Part shown: one piece after another, positions 1-9,942 of the stretch
How the letters are laid out: the number at the start of each line of letters is the position of its first letter
Position numbering within the stretch: the stretch's first letter is position 1
Assembly: GCF_902859855.1 (NCBI RefSeq)
Contig: NZ_CADIKH010000012.1
Coordinates: forward strand, 62,001-126,000
Length of the DNA: 64,000 bases
Reading direction: 5' to 3'
Source of the DNA: Paraburkholderia humisilvae
GTDB taxonomy: Bacteria > Pseudomonadota > Gammaproteobacteria > Burkholderiales > Burkholderiaceae
The notes under the pieces: model-generated
The model's database searches: none
What the model saw: the letters and a program-made list of their open reading frames with translations, nothing else
What the model was told of the DNA's origin: nothing
Made by a program: the position numbers and the translations under genes

Positions 1-747
1 GTCGGAAAGCCCCGGCGCGGGCGCTTCTTCCAGCACCTTCTGATGGCGGCGCTGCACCGAGCAATCGCGATCGAACAGGTAGACCACCGCTCCGTGCGTA
101 TCGGCGAACACCTGCACTTCGACGTGACGCGGCCGCGTCAGATACTTTTCAATCAGCACGCGATCGTTGCCGAAGCTGCTCGCCGCCTCGCGTTTGCACG
201 ACGTGAGCGCCGCCGCGAAGTCCGCGCTGCGCTCGACCACGCGCATGCCCTTGCCGCCACCGCCCGCGCTCGCTTTCAGCAGCACCGGGTAGCCGATCGC
301 ATCCGCTTCGCCGCGCAACAGTTCAGCGTTCTGATCGTCGCCGTGGTAACCAGGGACGAGCGGCACCGCAGCCGCATGCATCAACGCCTTCGCGGCCGCC
401 TTCGACCCCATCGCAGCGATCGCGTCGACCGGCGGCCCGATGAAAACGATGCCAGCCGCCTCGCAGGCCTGCGCGAAGTCTTCGTTCTCCGACAAAAAGC
501 CATAGCCTGGATGCACGGCCTGCGCGCCGCTCGTGCGCGCCGCGTCGATGATCCGCTCGATTTGCAGATAGCTTTCCGCTGCCATCGAACCGCCGATATG
601 CACCGCTTCGTCGCAAGCGTAGACGTGCTTCGCTTTCGCGTCGGCATCGGAATAGACCGCCACACTGGCGATGCCGAGCCGCTTGCAGGTGGCGGCGACG
701 CGGCACGCAATTTCGCCCCGGTTCGCTATCAGGATCTTGTTGAACAT
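1..747 (-). CDS. liuD: Methylcrotonyl-CoA carboxylase biotin carboxylase subunit, partial (3' end outside window)
   Basis: This is the N-terminal 249 residues of a biotin-dependent carboxylase alpha subunit. The ATG at 747 begins [17 protein letters not shown], the classic biotin-carboxylase N-terminus. A glycine-rich ATP-grasp loop ([12 protein letters not shown]) follows near residue 160, and the frame is still open at base 1. It is last in the minus-strand series liuA-liuB-liuC-liuD. That order identifies it as the 3-methylcrotonyl-CoA carboxylase subunit of leucine and isovalerate breakdown rather than acetyl- or propionyl-CoA carboxylase; the assignment comes from context. The biotinyl domain would lie outside the window. 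Confidence 0.9.
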   Translation of the reverse strand, partial: MFNKILIANRGEIACRVAATCKRLGIASVAVYSDADAKAKHVYACDEAVHIGGSMAAESYLQIERIIDAARTSGAQAVHPGYGFLSENEDFAQACEAAGIVFIGPPVDAIAAMGSKAAAKALMHAAAVPLVPGYHGDDQNAELLRGEADAIGYPVLLKASAGGGGKGMRVVERSADFAAALTSCKREAASSFGNDRVLIEKYLTRPRHVEVQVFADTHGAVVYLFDRDCSVQRRHQKVLEEAPAPGLSD

Positions 748-829
748 GTGTTTGCCTTGGCGCTGTGAGTCGTCGCGGGTGGGTATAACGTGGCGCGCGG
801 GTTGCGGTTCGACAGCCGGCCTGCGCGCG

Positions 830-1624
830 TCAGCTACGCCACGCCGGCGCGCGTTTCTCGAGGAACGACGCGATGCCTTCGCGCCCTTCGGCACTCGCAC
901 GCACTTGCGCAATGCGCGCGGCGGTTGCTTCGATCAGCGGCGTATCGAGTTCGCGGCCCGCGATATCCTGCACCAGTCGCTTGCATGCGCGCACGGCGTT
1001 CGGTCCGTTCGAACAGAGGATCGCGGCGAGTTGCTGGACGGTGTCGTCGAGCTTGTCCTCGCTGACTGCTTCGCTGACAAAGCCCAGACGCAGCGCGGTC
1101 GCACAGTCGAACTGCTCGGCTGTCGCAAAGTAGCGGCGCGCGGCGCGCTCGCCGAGCGCGCGGATCACGTACGGTGCGATGGTGGCGGGAATCAGGCCGA
1201 GGCGCGCTTCGGACAGGCAGAAGTGAGCGGTATCCGCCGCGATCACGATGTCGCACGCGGAAATCAGGCCCATGCCGCCCGCGTATGCGTCGCCGTTCAC
1301 ACGGGCAATCACCGGCTTGCCGCAACGGTAGATCGACCACAGCATGTCGGCAAGGCGTAATGCGTCGGCACGATTCTCGTCGTCCGAGTAGCCTGCCATC
1401 TCTTTCATCCAGTTCAGATCCGCGCCTGCGCAGAACGCCTTGCCGTTTGCGGCCAGCGCGACAGCTCGCACGTCGTCGCGCTCGCTCAGCTCACGAAACA
1501 CCGCCGTGAGCTCGGCGATCATCGTTGCATTGAACGCATTGCGCACCTCCGGACGATTCAGCGTCACCGTCGCCACCTGGTGTGCGCATTCGACAATCAG
1601 TGTCTCGGGCTTCTGTTCAATCAT
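830..1624 (-). CDS. liuC: Enoyl-CoA hydratase family, probable 3-methylglutaconyl-CoA hydratase
   Basis: A crotonase-fold protein of 264 residues. It shows the oxyanion-hole segment [13 protein letters not shown] near residue 60 and the second active-site segment [16 protein letters not shown] near residue 135, where the glutamate should be catalytic. The start at 1624 is preferred over an upstream in-frame ATG because AAGGAG lies 9 bases before it. It sits between liuB and liuD in the leucine operon, which points to hydration of 3-methylglutaconyl-CoA to HMG-CoA. Crotonase family members are hard to separate by sequence, so the substrate is inferred from the operon. Confidence 0.88.
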   Translation of the reverse strand: MIEQKPETLIVECAHQVATVTLNRPEVRNAFNATMIAELTAVFRELSERDDVRAVALAANGKAFCAGADLNWMKEMAGYSDDENRADALRLADMLWSIYRCGKPVIARVNGDAYAGGMGLISACDIVIAADTAHFCLSEARLGLIPATIAPYVIRALGERAARRYFATAEQFDCATALRLGFVSEAVSEDKLDDTVQQLAAILCSNGPNAVRACKRLVQDIAGRELDTPLIEATAARIAQVRASAEGREGIASFLEKRAPAWRS

Positions 1625-1679
1625 GATTCGAAACTCCTTGCACGGGCGCCGTCGCAGACTGCGCATTACATCCTGCTCA

Positions 1680-3287
1680 TTACATCCTGAACAAGCCAAA
1701 ACGCGTGTCTTCGATCGGCGCATTCATCGCGGCGGAAAGCCCCAGGCCGAGGACGTCACGCGTTTGCGCCGGGTCGATCACGCCATCGTCCCACAGCCGC
1801 GCGCTCGCGTAGTACGGGTGGCCTTGATGCTCGTATTGTGCGCGGATCGGCTGCTTGAACGCCTCTTCTTCAGCGGCGCCCCACGTGCCGCCCTTTGCTT
1901 CGATGCCGTCGCGCTTCACCGTCGCGAGCACCGACGCCGCCTGCTCGCCGCCCATCACCGAGATGCGCGCGTTCGGCCACATCCACAGGAAACGCGGCGA
2001 AAAGGCACGGCCGCACATCCCATAGTTACCCGCGCCGAACGAGCCCCCGATGATCACCGTGAACTTCGGCACGCTGGCCGTCGCGACCGCGGTCACCATC
2101 TTCGCGCCATTGCGCGCGATCCCTTCGTTTTCATACTTGCGGCCCACCATAAAACCGGTGATGTTTTGCAGAAACACAAGCGGAATCTTGCGCTGGCAAC
2201 ATAGTTCGATGAAATGCGTGCCTTTTAGCGCCGACTCCGAAAACAGAATGCCGTTGTTCGCGACGATGCCGACCGGATGCCCCCAGATGTGCGCGAAACC
2301 GGTGACCAGCGTCGTGCCATAGCGAGCCTTGAATTCGTCGAAAGCGGAATCGTCGACAATGCGCGCGATCACTTCCCGGATGTCAAAAGGCTTGCGCGTA
2401 TCGACTGGAATCACACCGTAGAGGCTGGTCGGATCGTAACGTGGTGGCTTCGGCTCGCGCAGCGCCAGCGGCGGCTCTTTGCGCCGGTTCAGATTCGCGA
2501 CGATGCTGCGTGCGATCGCCAGCGCGTGCGCGTCGTTTTGCGCGAGATGGTCGGCCACGCCCGATAGCCGCGTATGCACGTCGCCGCCGCCGAGGTCCTC
2601 CGCGCTGACCTCTTCGCCGGTCGCCGCTTTCACGAGCGGCGGTCCACCGAGAAAAATCGTGCCCTGGTTCTTCACGATGATCGACTCGTCGCTCATCGCG
2701 GGCACATAGGCGCCACCCGCGGTGCACGACCCCATCACCACTGCGATCTGCGGAATGCCCGCGGCGGACAGGTTCGCCTGGTTATAAAAGATCCGGCCGA
2801 AGTGATCGCGATCGGGAAACACGTCATCCTGATTCGGCAGGTTCGCGCCGCCGGAATCGACCAGGTACACGCAGGGCAACCGGTTCTCCGCCGCAATTTC
2901 CTGTGCGCGCACGTGCTTCTTGACCGTCACCGGATAGTAAGTGCCGCCCTTCACGGTCGCGTCGTTACACACGATCACGCATTCCTGCCCGGCGATCCGT
3001 CCGATACCGGTGATAACACCGGCGCCCGGCGCATCATCGCCATACATGCCGAACGCCGCGAGTTGCGACAGTTCGAGAAACGGCGTGCCCGGATCGAGCA
3101 ACTGTGCGACGCGCTCGCGCGGCAGCAGCTTGCCGCGCGATACGTGTTTGTCGCGCGCAGCCTGTCCACCGCCAAGGGCGAGCTTGCCGATCTTGTCGCG
3201 CAGATCCGCGACGAGCACTTCGAGTGCGGCCGCGTTCGCACGAAAATCGTCTGAGCGCGGGTTCAACTTCGTTTCGATGACCGGCAT
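1680..3287 (-). CDS. liuB: Methylcrotonyl-CoA carboxylase carboxyltransferase subunit
   Basis: A 535-residue carboxyltransferase, the usual length for MCC beta subunits. It contains [20 protein letters not shown], typical of MCC-beta, and the glycine-rich crotonase-like segments [16 protein letters not shown] and [16 protein letters not shown]. It moves the carboxyl group from biotin to 3-methylcrotonyl-CoA in complex with LiuD. The start at 3287 (MPVIETKL) is supported by GAGGAGAGG just upstream; a longer frame to 3461 would run into the liuA 3' end and has no support. Only 55 bases separate its stop from liuC. Confidence 0.95.
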   Translation of the reverse strand: MPVIETKLNPRSDDFRANAAALEVLVADLRDKIGKLALGGGQAARDKHVSRGKLLPRERVAQLLDPGTPFLELSQLAAFGMYGDDAPGAGVITGIGRIAGQECVIVCNDATVKGGTYYPVTVKKHVRAQEIAAENRLPCVYLVDSGGANLPNQDDVFPDRDHFGRIFYNQANLSAAGIPQIAVVMGSCTAGGAYVPAMSDESIIVKNQGTIFLGGPPLVKAATGEEVSAEDLGGGDVHTRLSGVADHLAQNDAHALAIARSIVANLNRRKEPPLALREPKPPRYDPTSLYGVIPVDTRKPFDIREVIARIVDDSAFDEFKARYGTTLVTGFAHIWGHPVGIVANNGILFSESALKGTHFIELCCQRKIPLVFLQNITGFMVGRKYENEGIARNGAKMVTAVATASVPKFTVIIGGSFGAGNYGMCGRAFSPRFLWMWPNARISVMGGEQAASVLATVKRDGIEAKGGTWGAAEEEAFKQPIRAQYEHQGHPYYASARLWDDGVIDPAQTRDVLGLGLSAAMNAPIEDTRFGLFRM

Positions 3288-3367
3288 TGCGTGCCTCTCC
3301 TCGTGCTCGTGCGCCGCGCATTGAAGCGGCGCGGCTTCCATGCGACGCGATGCCGCAATATTTGCCG

Positions 3368-4549
3368 TTACATCGTTTCCGCGAACAGTTCGCGGCCGAT
3401 CAACATGCGGCGGATCTCGCTCGTGCCCGCGCCGATCTCGTACAGCTTCGCGTCGCGCCACAAGCGGCCAACCGGATATTCATTGATATACCCGTTACCG
3501 CCGAGAATCTGGATGGCCTCGCCCGCCATCCATGTCGCCTTCTCCGCGGTATAGAGAATCACGCCCGCGCAATCCTTACGGACCTGGCGTACATGGTCCT
3601 TACCCAGCGTGTCGAGGTTGCGGCCCACCGCGTACAGATAGGCACGGCATGCCTGAAATGTCGTGTAAAGGTCGGCGACCTTGCCCTGGATCAGCTGGAA
3701 CTCGCCGATCGACTGGCCGAACTGCTTGCGGTCGTGAATATATGGGACGACCGAGTCCATCACCGCGGCCATAATGCCGGTCGGGCCGCCCGCCAGCACC
3801 GCACGCTCGTAATCGAGCCCGCTCATCAGCACCTTGACACCGCCATTCAGCTCGCCGAGCACGTTTTCTTCCGGCACCTCGACGTTCTGGAACACGAGTT
3901 CGCCTGTATGCGAACCGCGCATGCCAAGCTTGTCGAGCTTCTGCGCAACCGAGAAACCGGACATGCCCTTTTCGACAATGAACGCGGTGATGCCGCGCGC
4001 GCCCGCTTCGACATCCGTCTTCGCATAGACGACCAACGTATCGCAATCGGGACCGTTGGTAATCCACATCTTGGTACCGTTCAGCACGTAATGGTCACCC
4101 TTTTTTTCCGCGCGCAATTTCATGCTGACCACGTCCGAGCCCGCATTCGGTTCGCTCATCGCGAGCGCGCCGACGTGTTCGCCCGACACGAGCTTCGGCA
4201 AATACTTGCGTTTCTGCGCTTCGGTGCCGTTGCGATGAAGCTGGTTCACGCAAAGATTCGAGTGCGCGCCGTAAGACAGGCCGACCGACGCCGATGCGCG
4301 AGAAATCTCTTCCATCGCGACCATATGCGCGGTGTAACCCATGTTCGCGCCGCCGTACTCTTCAGCCACCGTCATGCCGAGCACGCCCAGGTCGCCGAAT
4401 TTGCGCCACAGGTCCATCGGGAACTGATCGGTGCGGTCGATCTCGCCGGCACGCGGCGCGATCTCTTTCGCCGCAAACCCCGCAATGCTGTCACGCAGCA
4501 TTTCGATCTCTTCACCAAGCGGGAACCGCAGGCCGGGCAGGTTGCTCAT
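3368..4549 (-). CDS. liuA: Isovaleryl-CoA dehydrogenase
   Basis: A 393-residue acyl-CoA dehydrogenase. It shows FAD-binding segments ([30 protein letters not shown]) and the C-terminal [19 protein letters not shown] with the downstream [18 protein letters not shown] signature. In isovaleryl-CoA dehydrogenases the catalytic base lies in the helix containing [11 protein letters not shown], which is present here. It oxidises isovaleryl-CoA to 3-methylcrotonyl-CoA, the first dedicated step of the operon. It is the promoter-proximal gene, and the divergent intergenic DNA upstream carries two matched palindromes. Confidence 0.95.
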   Translation of the reverse strand: MSNLPGLRFPLGEEIEMLRDSIAGFAAKEIAPRAGEIDRTDQFPMDLWRKFGDLGVLGMTVAEEYGGANMGYTAHMVAMEEISRASASVGLSYGAHSNLCVNQLHRNGTEAQKRKYLPKLVSGEHVGALAMSEPNAGSDVVSMKLRAEKKGDHYVLNGTKMWITNGPDCDTLVVYAKTDVEAGARGITAFIVEKGMSGFSVAQKLDKLGMRGSHTGELVFQNVEVPEENVLGELNGGVKVLMSGLDYERAVLAGGPTGIMAAVMDSVVPYIHDRKQFGQSIGEFQLIQGKVADLYTTFQACRAYLYAVGRNLDTLGKDHVRQVRKDCAGVILYTAEKATWMAGEAIQILGGNGYINEYPVGRLWRDAKLYEIGAGTSEIRRMLIGRELFAETM

Positions 4550-4614
4550 TCGTGTCTCCCAGGTATCCTGCCGGATGCGCGACGCGCAGGCCGCACCGCG
4601 CTAACCGGCAATTT

Positions 4615-4629
4615 CTGAGCAAGGCTCAG
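4615..4629. promoter_or_regulatory. Palindromic operator candidate, copy 1 (liuA side)
   Basis: CTGAGCAAGGCTCAG is a perfect inverted repeat, CTGAGC-N3-GCTCAG. It lies 66 bases upstream of the liuA start and is preceded by ATTT, as is the second copy. With that copy it is the obvious candidate binding site for the divergent TetR regulator. Confidence 0.6.
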
Positions 4630-4697
4630 GATTCTCACGACCGCCTCAGGCAGTGTTCCTCACCGAACGTCGTGACACTGCGCATTTCACGCCAGAT

Positions 4698-4705
4698 TTA
4701 CGTAA
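4698..4705. promoter_or_regulatory. TTACGTAA palindrome in the liuA/tetR divergent region
   Basis: An 8-bp palindrome, TTACGTAA, followed by GCGTCAA, lies between the two CTGAGC palindromes; a related CTTACGTACC occurs about 60 bases further on. From memory this recalls boxes described for leucine-catabolism regulators, but I could not verify the match. Confidence 0.25.
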
Positions 4706-4721
4706 GCGTCAATAGGTATTT

Positions 4722-4736
4722 CTGAGCGAAGCTCAT
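4722..4736. promoter_or_regulatory. Palindromic operator candidate, copy 2 (tetR side)
   Basis: CTGAGCGAAGCTCAT is a near-perfect inverted repeat. It shares ATTTCTGAGC-N-A-N-GCTCA with copy 1, on the same strand, with centres 107 bases apart (about ten helical turns). It lies about 90 bases upstream of the TetR start. Two like sites in a divergent promoter suggest joint control of liuA and the regulator. Confidence 0.6.
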
Positions 4737-4824
4737 AAATCCGGGCAGGTAACGGAACCTTACGTACCATGCTAGTATCGAATCGTGCCAGACCATCCGG
4801 CACTGAAATCTGAATTGGGCTCAT

Positions 4825-5610
4825 ATGATGCGCGTAATAAGGGACGAGACGCCGGCGTCACGGCGGCAGCCGGCGGGACGCAAGTCGCAGCAGCGTGTGA
4901 AGGAAATTCTCGAAGCCGGCCGCGATGTGTTCTCCGAGAAGGGATACGAGCGCGCGACCACGGCGGAAATCGCGCATCGGCTCGGTATTTCGGAAGCCAC
5001 CGTCTTCAGCTATTTCCGTGGCAAGCGTGAATTGTGCGCACGCGTCATCGGCGACTGGTACGACGAAATCATCGAGGCGATCGAAACGGGCCTGCCGCGC
5101 GACAGCGGCGTTCGCCAGCAGTTCGCGTTTATCGTTCGCACGCATTTGCGGTTGATGCTCGTCAACGGCACAGGTCTGTGTTCGCTCGTGCTATCCGAAG
5201 GCCGCACGCAACAGCATGAATTGAGCGAGGCGCTCACGGGCCTGCACCGGCGCTATACCGCACCATTGATGCGCGTGCTCGCGCAAGGGCAGGCTAGCGG
5301 GCAGGTACGCGCGGACATGCCGCTTCGGTTGTTGCGCTCGCTCGTCTTCGGACCGATGGAGCATGTGCTGTGGGAGGCGACGCTGGCCAATCGCCGGACC
5401 GATATCGACGCGACTGCGGATCGGCTGATCGATGTGCTCTGGTCCGCGCTGCAGCCGCCTGATATCGAGCGCGCTGCGCTTGTGCAATTCCGGCATGACG
5501 TGTGTGAAGCGGCAAGGCGGCTCGAGCGGGCCGAGACCGCGCGGCGCGAAGCGCAGCCGGTCCGCGACACGCGCCGTTCGCGCAAGGAGAACGACGCAGG
5601 CGACACCTAG
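4825..5610 (+). CDS. TetR/AcrR family regulator, probable regulator of the liu operon
   Basis: A 261-residue TetR protein. The helix-turn-helix occupies roughly residues 25-70 and contains the pattern EIAHRLGISEATVFSYFRGK. The remaining ~190 residues are a ligand-binding domain ending in a charged, arginine-rich tail. It is divergent from liuA, with two like palindromes in the shared upstream region, so autoregulation and control of liuABCD are likely. Betaproteobacteria are known to use a TetR-type regulator (called LiuQ in comparative-genomics work) for this pathway; equating this gene with LiuQ is my inference. Two adjacent ATG codons occur at 4825 and 4828, with no strong ribosome-binding site. 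Confidence 0.85.
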   Translation: MMRVIRDETPASRRQPAGRKSQQRVKEILEAGRDVFSEKGYERATTAEIAHRLGISEATVFSYFRGKRELCARVIGDWYDEIIEAIETGLPRDSGVRQQFAFIVRTHLRLMLVNGTGLCSLVLSEGRTQQHELSEALTGLHRRYTAPLMRVLAQGQASGQVRADMPLRLLRSLVFGPMEHVLWEATLANRRTDIDATADRLIDVLWSALQPPDIERAALVQFRHDVCEAARRLERAETARREAQPVRDTRRSRKENDAGDT

Positions 5611-5688
5611 CCGTCGCATCGCCTTTCATGTTCGACAGCCTGGCATAGACTATTTGCTCCGGGTGCGCGTTCGCGACAGGAGCATGCC

Positions 5689-6771
5689 ATGGCAAACAGA
5701 TATCGGATTGCCGTGATTCCGGGCGACGGAATCGGTGTCGAAGTGATGCCTGAAGGCTTACGCGTGCTGGACGCAGCCTGCAAACGGTTTGCCATCGAAC
5801 TCGAATACGAACACATCGAGTGGGCGAGCTGCGCCTACTACGAAGAGCACGGGCAAATGATGCCCGATGACTGGAAAATGCACCTCGCGCGCAGCGATGC
5901 GATCCTGTTCGGTGCGGTCGGATGGCCGGACAAAGTGCCGGACCATGTGTCGTTGTGGGGCTCGCTGATCAAGTTTCGCCGCGAATTCGACCAATACGTG
6001 AATCTGCGCCCCGCGCGGCTGTTCGATGGCGTCCCGTCACCGCTCGCAGGCCGCCGCCCCGGTGACATCGATTTCTGGATCGTGCGGGAAAACACCGAAG
6101 GCGAATACTCATCGGTCGGCGGTGTGATGTTTGAAGGCACCGAGCGCGAATTCGTCGTGCAGCAAGCGGTTTTCACGCGCCATGGCAGCGAACGCGTGCT
6201 GAAATTCGCCTTCGACCTTGCGCAACACCGCGCCAGAAAGACGTTGACCGTCGCCACCAAAAGCAACGGTATCGCAATCAGCATGCCGTGGTGGGACAAG
6301 CGGGCAGCGGAGATTGCCGCGCAATTTCCCGATGTGAAGTGGGACAAGCAGCACATCGATATTCTGTGCGCACGCTTCGTGCTCAACCCGGATCGCTTCG
6401 ACGTGGTGGTCGCGACCAATCTGTTCGGCGACATCCTGTCCGATCTCGGTCCCGCCTGCACGGGCACGATCGGCATCGCGCCGTCGGGCAACCTGAACCC
6501 GGAGCGCAGATTTCCATCGCTATTCGAGCCGGTGCACGGCTCGGCGCCCGACATTGCAGGCAAGCAGATCGCTAACCCGATCGCGATGATCTGGTCGGCG
6601 GCGATGATGCTCGATTTCCTTGGTCAGCAAAGCGGCGACGAACGCGCAGCGCACGATGCGATTCTCGCGGCCATCGAGGCCACGCTGCGTGACGGCCCGC
6701 GCACCGCGGACCTTGGGGGGCGCGCGAGCACCCATGAGGTGGGTGAAGCGATCGCTGCGCGGCTCGCGTAG
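5689..6771 (+). CDS. Tartrate dehydrogenase / D-malate dehydrogenase (decarboxylating)
   Basis: A 360-residue member of the isocitrate/isopropylmalate dehydrogenase family. It opens with the NAD-loop sequence RIAVIPGDGIGVEV and carries RENTEGEYSSVGG near residue 130, KSNGIAISMPWW near 190, NLFGDILSDLGPACTGTIG, and the C-terminal FEPVHGSAPDIAGK. RENTEGEYS followed by a hydrophobic substrate loop fits the tartrate/D-malate dehydrogenase branch rather than LeuB. AGGAG lies 7 bases before the ATG. It stands 78 bases downstream of the TetR gene on the same strand but may be transcribed separately. Confidence 0.88.
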   Translation: MANRYRIAVIPGDGIGVEVMPEGLRVLDAACKRFAIELEYEHIEWASCAYYEEHGQMMPDDWKMHLARSDAILFGAVGWPDKVPDHVSLWGSLIKFRREFDQYVNLRPARLFDGVPSPLAGRRPGDIDFWIVRENTEGEYSSVGGVMFEGTEREFVVQQAVFTRHGSERVLKFAFDLAQHRARKTLTVATKSNGIAISMPWWDKRAAEIAAQFPDVKWDKQHIDILCARFVLNPDRFDVVVATNLFGDILSDLGPACTGTIGIAPSGNLNPERRFPSLFEPVHGSAPDIAGKQIANPIAMIWSAAMMLDFLGQQSGDERAAHDAILAAIEATLRDGPRTADLGGRASTHEVGEAIAARLA

Positions 6772-6785
6772 TGAGGAATTTGCGC

Positions 6786-8279
6786 TTATCGAAGGCGGAT
6801 CAGCGTCGACTTGAGCTCCGTGTACTTTTCGAGCGCATGCAGCGATTTATCGCGACCATTGCCCGATTGCCGGTAGCCACCGAACGGGAAATTCATATCG
6901 CCGCCTTCGTCATAGCCATTCACCCACACCGTCCCCGCGCGCAAACGGCGCGCGACGTCGTGCGCAGTGGTCAGATTCGAGGTCCACACCGCGGCGGCAA
7001 GGCCGTAATCGCTGTCGTTCGCTAGCCGCACCGCTTCGTCGATCGTATCGAAGGTGATAACCGACAGCACGGGACCGAATATTTCTTCGCGCGCAATCTT
7101 CGCATCAGGTGTCGCGACATCGAAGACAGTAGGTTCGACGTAGTAGCCGCCGCTTTCACGCAGTACCTGCGCGCCGCCATGCAGCAGCGTCGCTTCCGCA
7201 CGGCCGGCTTCAATGTAGTCGAGCACGCGCGCCAGTTGCGCCGGATCGACAATCGCACCCATCGACGTCGCCGGGTCCAGCGGATTGCCTGGTACATAGC
7301 GGCGCGCCGCGGCAATGAGCCCGTCGATGAAAACGTCCTTGATCTCACGATGAACCAGCAAGCGGGACCCCGCGGTACACATTTCTCCCATGTTGTAAAA
7401 GATCGCTCCGGCCGCACTGCGTGCCGCGCGTTCGAGATCCGGACAGTCCGGCATCACGATGTTAGGAGACTTGCCGCCAAGTTCGAGCCATACGCGCTTC
7501 AGATTCGACTGACCCGCGTACTGCATGATCAGCTTGCCGACCTGCGTCGATCCGGTGAACGCGACGCAATCGACGTCACGATGCAGCGCGAGCAGTTTGC
7601 CTGGTTCGCCCGTGCCCGGCAGCACATTGAACACGCCGGCGGGCACACCTGCATCGTGCGCGAGTTGCGCGATACGCAGCGCAGTGAGTGGCGCTTTCTC
7701 CGACGGCTTTAGCACGACGCTATTGCCCGCCGCGAGCGCCGGCGCGAATTTCCACGATGCCATCAGCAACGGAAAATTCCACGGCACGATTGCGGCGACA
7801 ACGCCCACAGGTTCGCGCGTCACCAGACCAACCAGGTGTCGATCGGCAGGCACGACCTCACCCCCCACTTTGTCGATCGCTTCCGCGAACCATTCGATGC
7901 AGTAGATCGCGCCCGGCACATCCACTGTCGTTGTATCGGCAATCGGCTTGCCGACATCGAGTGTTTCGAGCAGCGCCAGCTCATCCTGATGCTCGCGCAT
8001 CAACGCCGCCCAGCGTAGCAGTATCGCTTTGCGCACGCGCGGATTCAGACCCGCCCAAACACCGGCGTCGAATGCATGACGCGCGGCACGCACGGCAAGG
8101 TCGACTTCGGGCGCACCACAATCGGCGACCTGCGTCAGCAATCCGCCGTCGATCGGACTACGGCAATCGAAACGATGCGTGGTCGATGCCGGTCGATACT
8201 CGCCATCGATAAACGCACGGCCTTCAATTGAAAGCGCGGCGGCTTCGCGTTGCCAATTGGCAAGTGTCTTCTGTTCCAT
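6786..8279 (-). CDS. puuC: Aldehyde dehydrogenase, probable gamma-glutamyl-gamma-aminobutyraldehyde dehydrogenase
   Basis: A 497-residue NAD(P)+-dependent aldehyde dehydrogenase of standard length. It has the general-base segment WLELGGKSPNIV near residue 265 and the nucleophile segment GEMCTAGSR near 300. The PWNFPLLMASWK segment and the C-terminal NGYDEGGDMNFPFGGYRQSGNGRD are typical of the PuuC/AldH branch. It diverges from the puuD-puuA genes across a long intergenic region, and that neighbourhood makes oxidation of gamma-glutamyl-gamma-aminobutyraldehyde the best guess. Broader aldehyde use is likely. Confidence 0.88.
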   Translation of the reverse strand: MEQKTLANWQREAAALSIEGRAFIDGEYRPASTTHRFDCRSPIDGGLLTQVADCGAPEVDLAVRAARHAFDAGVWAGLNPRVRKAILLRWAALMREHQDELALLETLDVGKPIADTTTVDVPGAIYCIEWFAEAIDKVGGEVVPADRHLVGLVTREPVGVVAAIVPWNFPLLMASWKFAPALAAGNSVVLKPSEKAPLTALRIAQLAHDAGVPAGVFNVLPGTGEPGKLLALHRDVDCVAFTGSTQVGKLIMQYAGQSNLKRVWLELGGKSPNIVMPDCPDLERAARSAAGAIFYNMGEMCTAGSRLLVHREIKDVFIDGLIAAARRYVPGNPLDPATSMGAIVDPAQLARVLDYIEAGRAEATLLHGGAQVLRESGGYYVEPTVFDVATPDAKIAREEIFGPVLSVITFDTIDEAVRLANDSDYGLAAAVWTSNLTTAHDVARRLRAGTVWVNGYDEGGDMNFPFGGYRQSGNGRDKSLHALEKYTELKSTLIRLR

Positions 8280-8512
8280 CGGAATGCCTCGGTCTGGTGA
8301 TCGTCACATCCTCCGGTCAGCCCCGCACAGACCGGTAATGTATGAACAACTCGCATTCAATTCGAACATTCTAGCCAGACAGTACACATGCATCGCAGCG
8401 GAGAAACCCTGCAGTCCATTGCGCATATCTGCCGAGCAGAACGAATAATTATCATGCGTTCTGTTTAGCGCGTTTGACGCCCCTTCTCTACCGCATCGCT
8501 TCATAAAAGAAA

Positions 8513-8540
8513 TTGACACGGTTTCTGGCTCGTATATCCT
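8513..8540 (+). promoter_or_regulatory. Sigma-70 promoter candidate upstream of puuD-puuA
   Basis: TTGACA at 8513-8518 and TATCCT at 8535-8540 are separated by 16 bases in a locally AT-rich stretch. It points toward puuD on the plus strand. Confidence 0.5.
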
Positions 8541-8580
8541 GAATACGTGCCCTCACTCTTTTCAACATCACCAATTCGAG

Positions 8581-8593
8581 TGTCATCGTGACA
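8581..8593. promoter_or_regulatory. Inverted repeat, operator candidate
   Basis: TGTCATCGTGACA is a perfect inverted repeat (TGTCA-N3-TGACA) about 35 bases downstream of the expected start site of the 8513 promoter. The position suits a repressor or roadblock site for the putrescine genes; no binding protein can be named. Confidence 0.35.
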
Positions 8594-9106
8594 GTCCGAG
8601 GCCTTTTGGTAAGGTGCGACCGTAGTCAGCCCGCGAGGTGTCTTCGCGCTGACTGCACCCATGCCGACGGCGACAGCGGTATACGCACGAGGCTCGTGTT
8701 GCGCTGCTTCCTGTCCGTCTTCACCATTCTTTCCTGCCGTTCAGTCAGACGCCACAACGTCGTCTGCGCGCGCGCCTTCGTCGCCATTCACTCAGACGGC
8801 GTGGCTTCGCTGCTCCCTTAGCGCCTCCACTCGCGTCCGCTTTCCTGCTATTGCCGCGGTTTGCCGGATCGATGCGTGCCTTTGTCGCGCTACGCATCGG
8901 CGTGCGTGCGCGCAAGTCGACACCATCGAACCCGACTGCGGGTGTGCATGTCGATGCTTAAGTTTCTCGCTCCATCGTGGAGTGCGGCACTCAGCCTGTC
9001 TGTTTACAACGCGTGGTGCGATGCGCTAGCGGCCATCGGTCTACGCGGCGTTTGATGACGCATGTCATCGACACCCCTGAAAATCAGTCATATTCAAACA
9101 TTAGTC

Positions 9107-9901
9107 ATGCAAACAAAACCGTTGATCGGCGTAAGCGCCGATAGAACAATGATCGGTGCGCATCCGTCGCATATCGCGGGTGAGAAGTATCTGGTCGCTG
9201 TGGTCGACGGTGCGCACGCGCTCGCCGTCATGCTGCCTGCCCTCGGCTATCGCCAGCCGGCGGCGGACATCATCGCCACGGTCGACGGACTGCTCTTCAC
9301 CGGTAGCTATTCGAACATCGAACCGCACCGCTACAACGGGCCACCCAGCGCGGCGGGCACGCTGCACGACGCCGCGCGCGATGCGACCACGCTGCCGCTG
9401 CTGCGCGCGGCGGTCGACGCGGCTGTTCCCGTGCTTGCGATCTGCCGTGGCTTTCAGGAAATGAACGTCGTGTTCGGCGGAACGCTGCATCAGAACGTGC
9501 ATACGGTGCAGGGCCGCGACGATCATCGTGAAAGCAAGGACGACGACCTCGACACGCAATACGGGCCGTCCCATGCGTTGCATGTTGTGCCAGGCGGCCT
9601 GTTGGCGCGTCTCGCTTCAGGCGCACCGACGGTACACGTGAACTCGTTGCACGCGCAAGGAGTCGAGCGGCTTGGCGATGGCCTGACCGTCGAGGCTCGC
9701 GCACCCGATGGATTGATCGAAGCCGTCAGCGTCACGCACGCGTCTACGTTTGCGCTGGGCGTGCAATGGCACCCCGAATGGAAATTTGCGACCGATCCGC
9801 TGTCGCGCGCGATCTTTCGCGCTTTCGGCGACGCGTGCCACGACCGACTCCGTATCAGAACCGGCACCGGCGTCGCGGATGGATCGCTCGTGAATTCCTG
9901 A
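9107..9901 (+). CDS. puuD: Gamma-glutamyl-gamma-aminobutyrate hydrolase (class I glutamine-amidotransferase fold)
   Basis: A 264-residue hydrolase. The nucleophile cysteine lies in AICRGFQEMNV, the glycine loop before it is TGSYSNIEPHRYNG, and the catalytic histidine lies in LGVQWHPEWKFATD. These place it in the PuuD branch, which cleaves gamma-glutamyl-GABA to glutamate and GABA. The start at 9107 (MQTKPLIGVSADRTM) matches where PuuD proteins normally begin; an in-frame ATG at 9062 would add 15 residues, and neither has a strong ribosome-binding site. puuA follows 41 bases later, so the two are probably co-transcribed. Confidence 0.88.
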   Translation: MQTKPLIGVSADRTMIGAHPSHIAGEKYLVAVVDGAHALAVMLPALGYRQPAADIIATVDGLLFTGSYSNIEPHRYNGPPSAAGTLHDAARDATTLPLLRAAVDAAVPVLAICRGFQEMNVVFGGTLHQNVHTVQGRDDHRESKDDDLDTQYGPSHALHVVPGGLLARLASGAPTVHVNSLHAQGVERLGDGLTVEARAPDGLIEAVSVTHASTFALGVQWHPEWKFATDPLSRAIFRAFGDACHDRLRIRTGTGVADGSLVNS

Positions 9902-9942
9902 ACCCGCTTTCCGCGTCGCGTAACAACACCGAGAGAACCATC

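Larger units (their letters stand above)
8280..9106. other. Long intergenic leader between puuC and puuD
   Basis: About 800 bases without a convincing gene. The left part holds the puuC upstream region; the right part holds a good plus-strand promoter at 8513-8540 and a palindrome at 8581-8593. Short open frames here (for example 8588-8821 and 8661-9029) are arginine/serine-rich shadows with no ribosome-binding site. If the 8513 promoter drives puuD, the untranslated leader is over 500 bases. Confidence 0.5.

Noticed and set aside
3287..4618. A 443-codon plus-strand open frame over liuA
   Set aside because: Shadow of the isovaleryl-CoA dehydrogenase gene, with typical RRx/His-rich composition.
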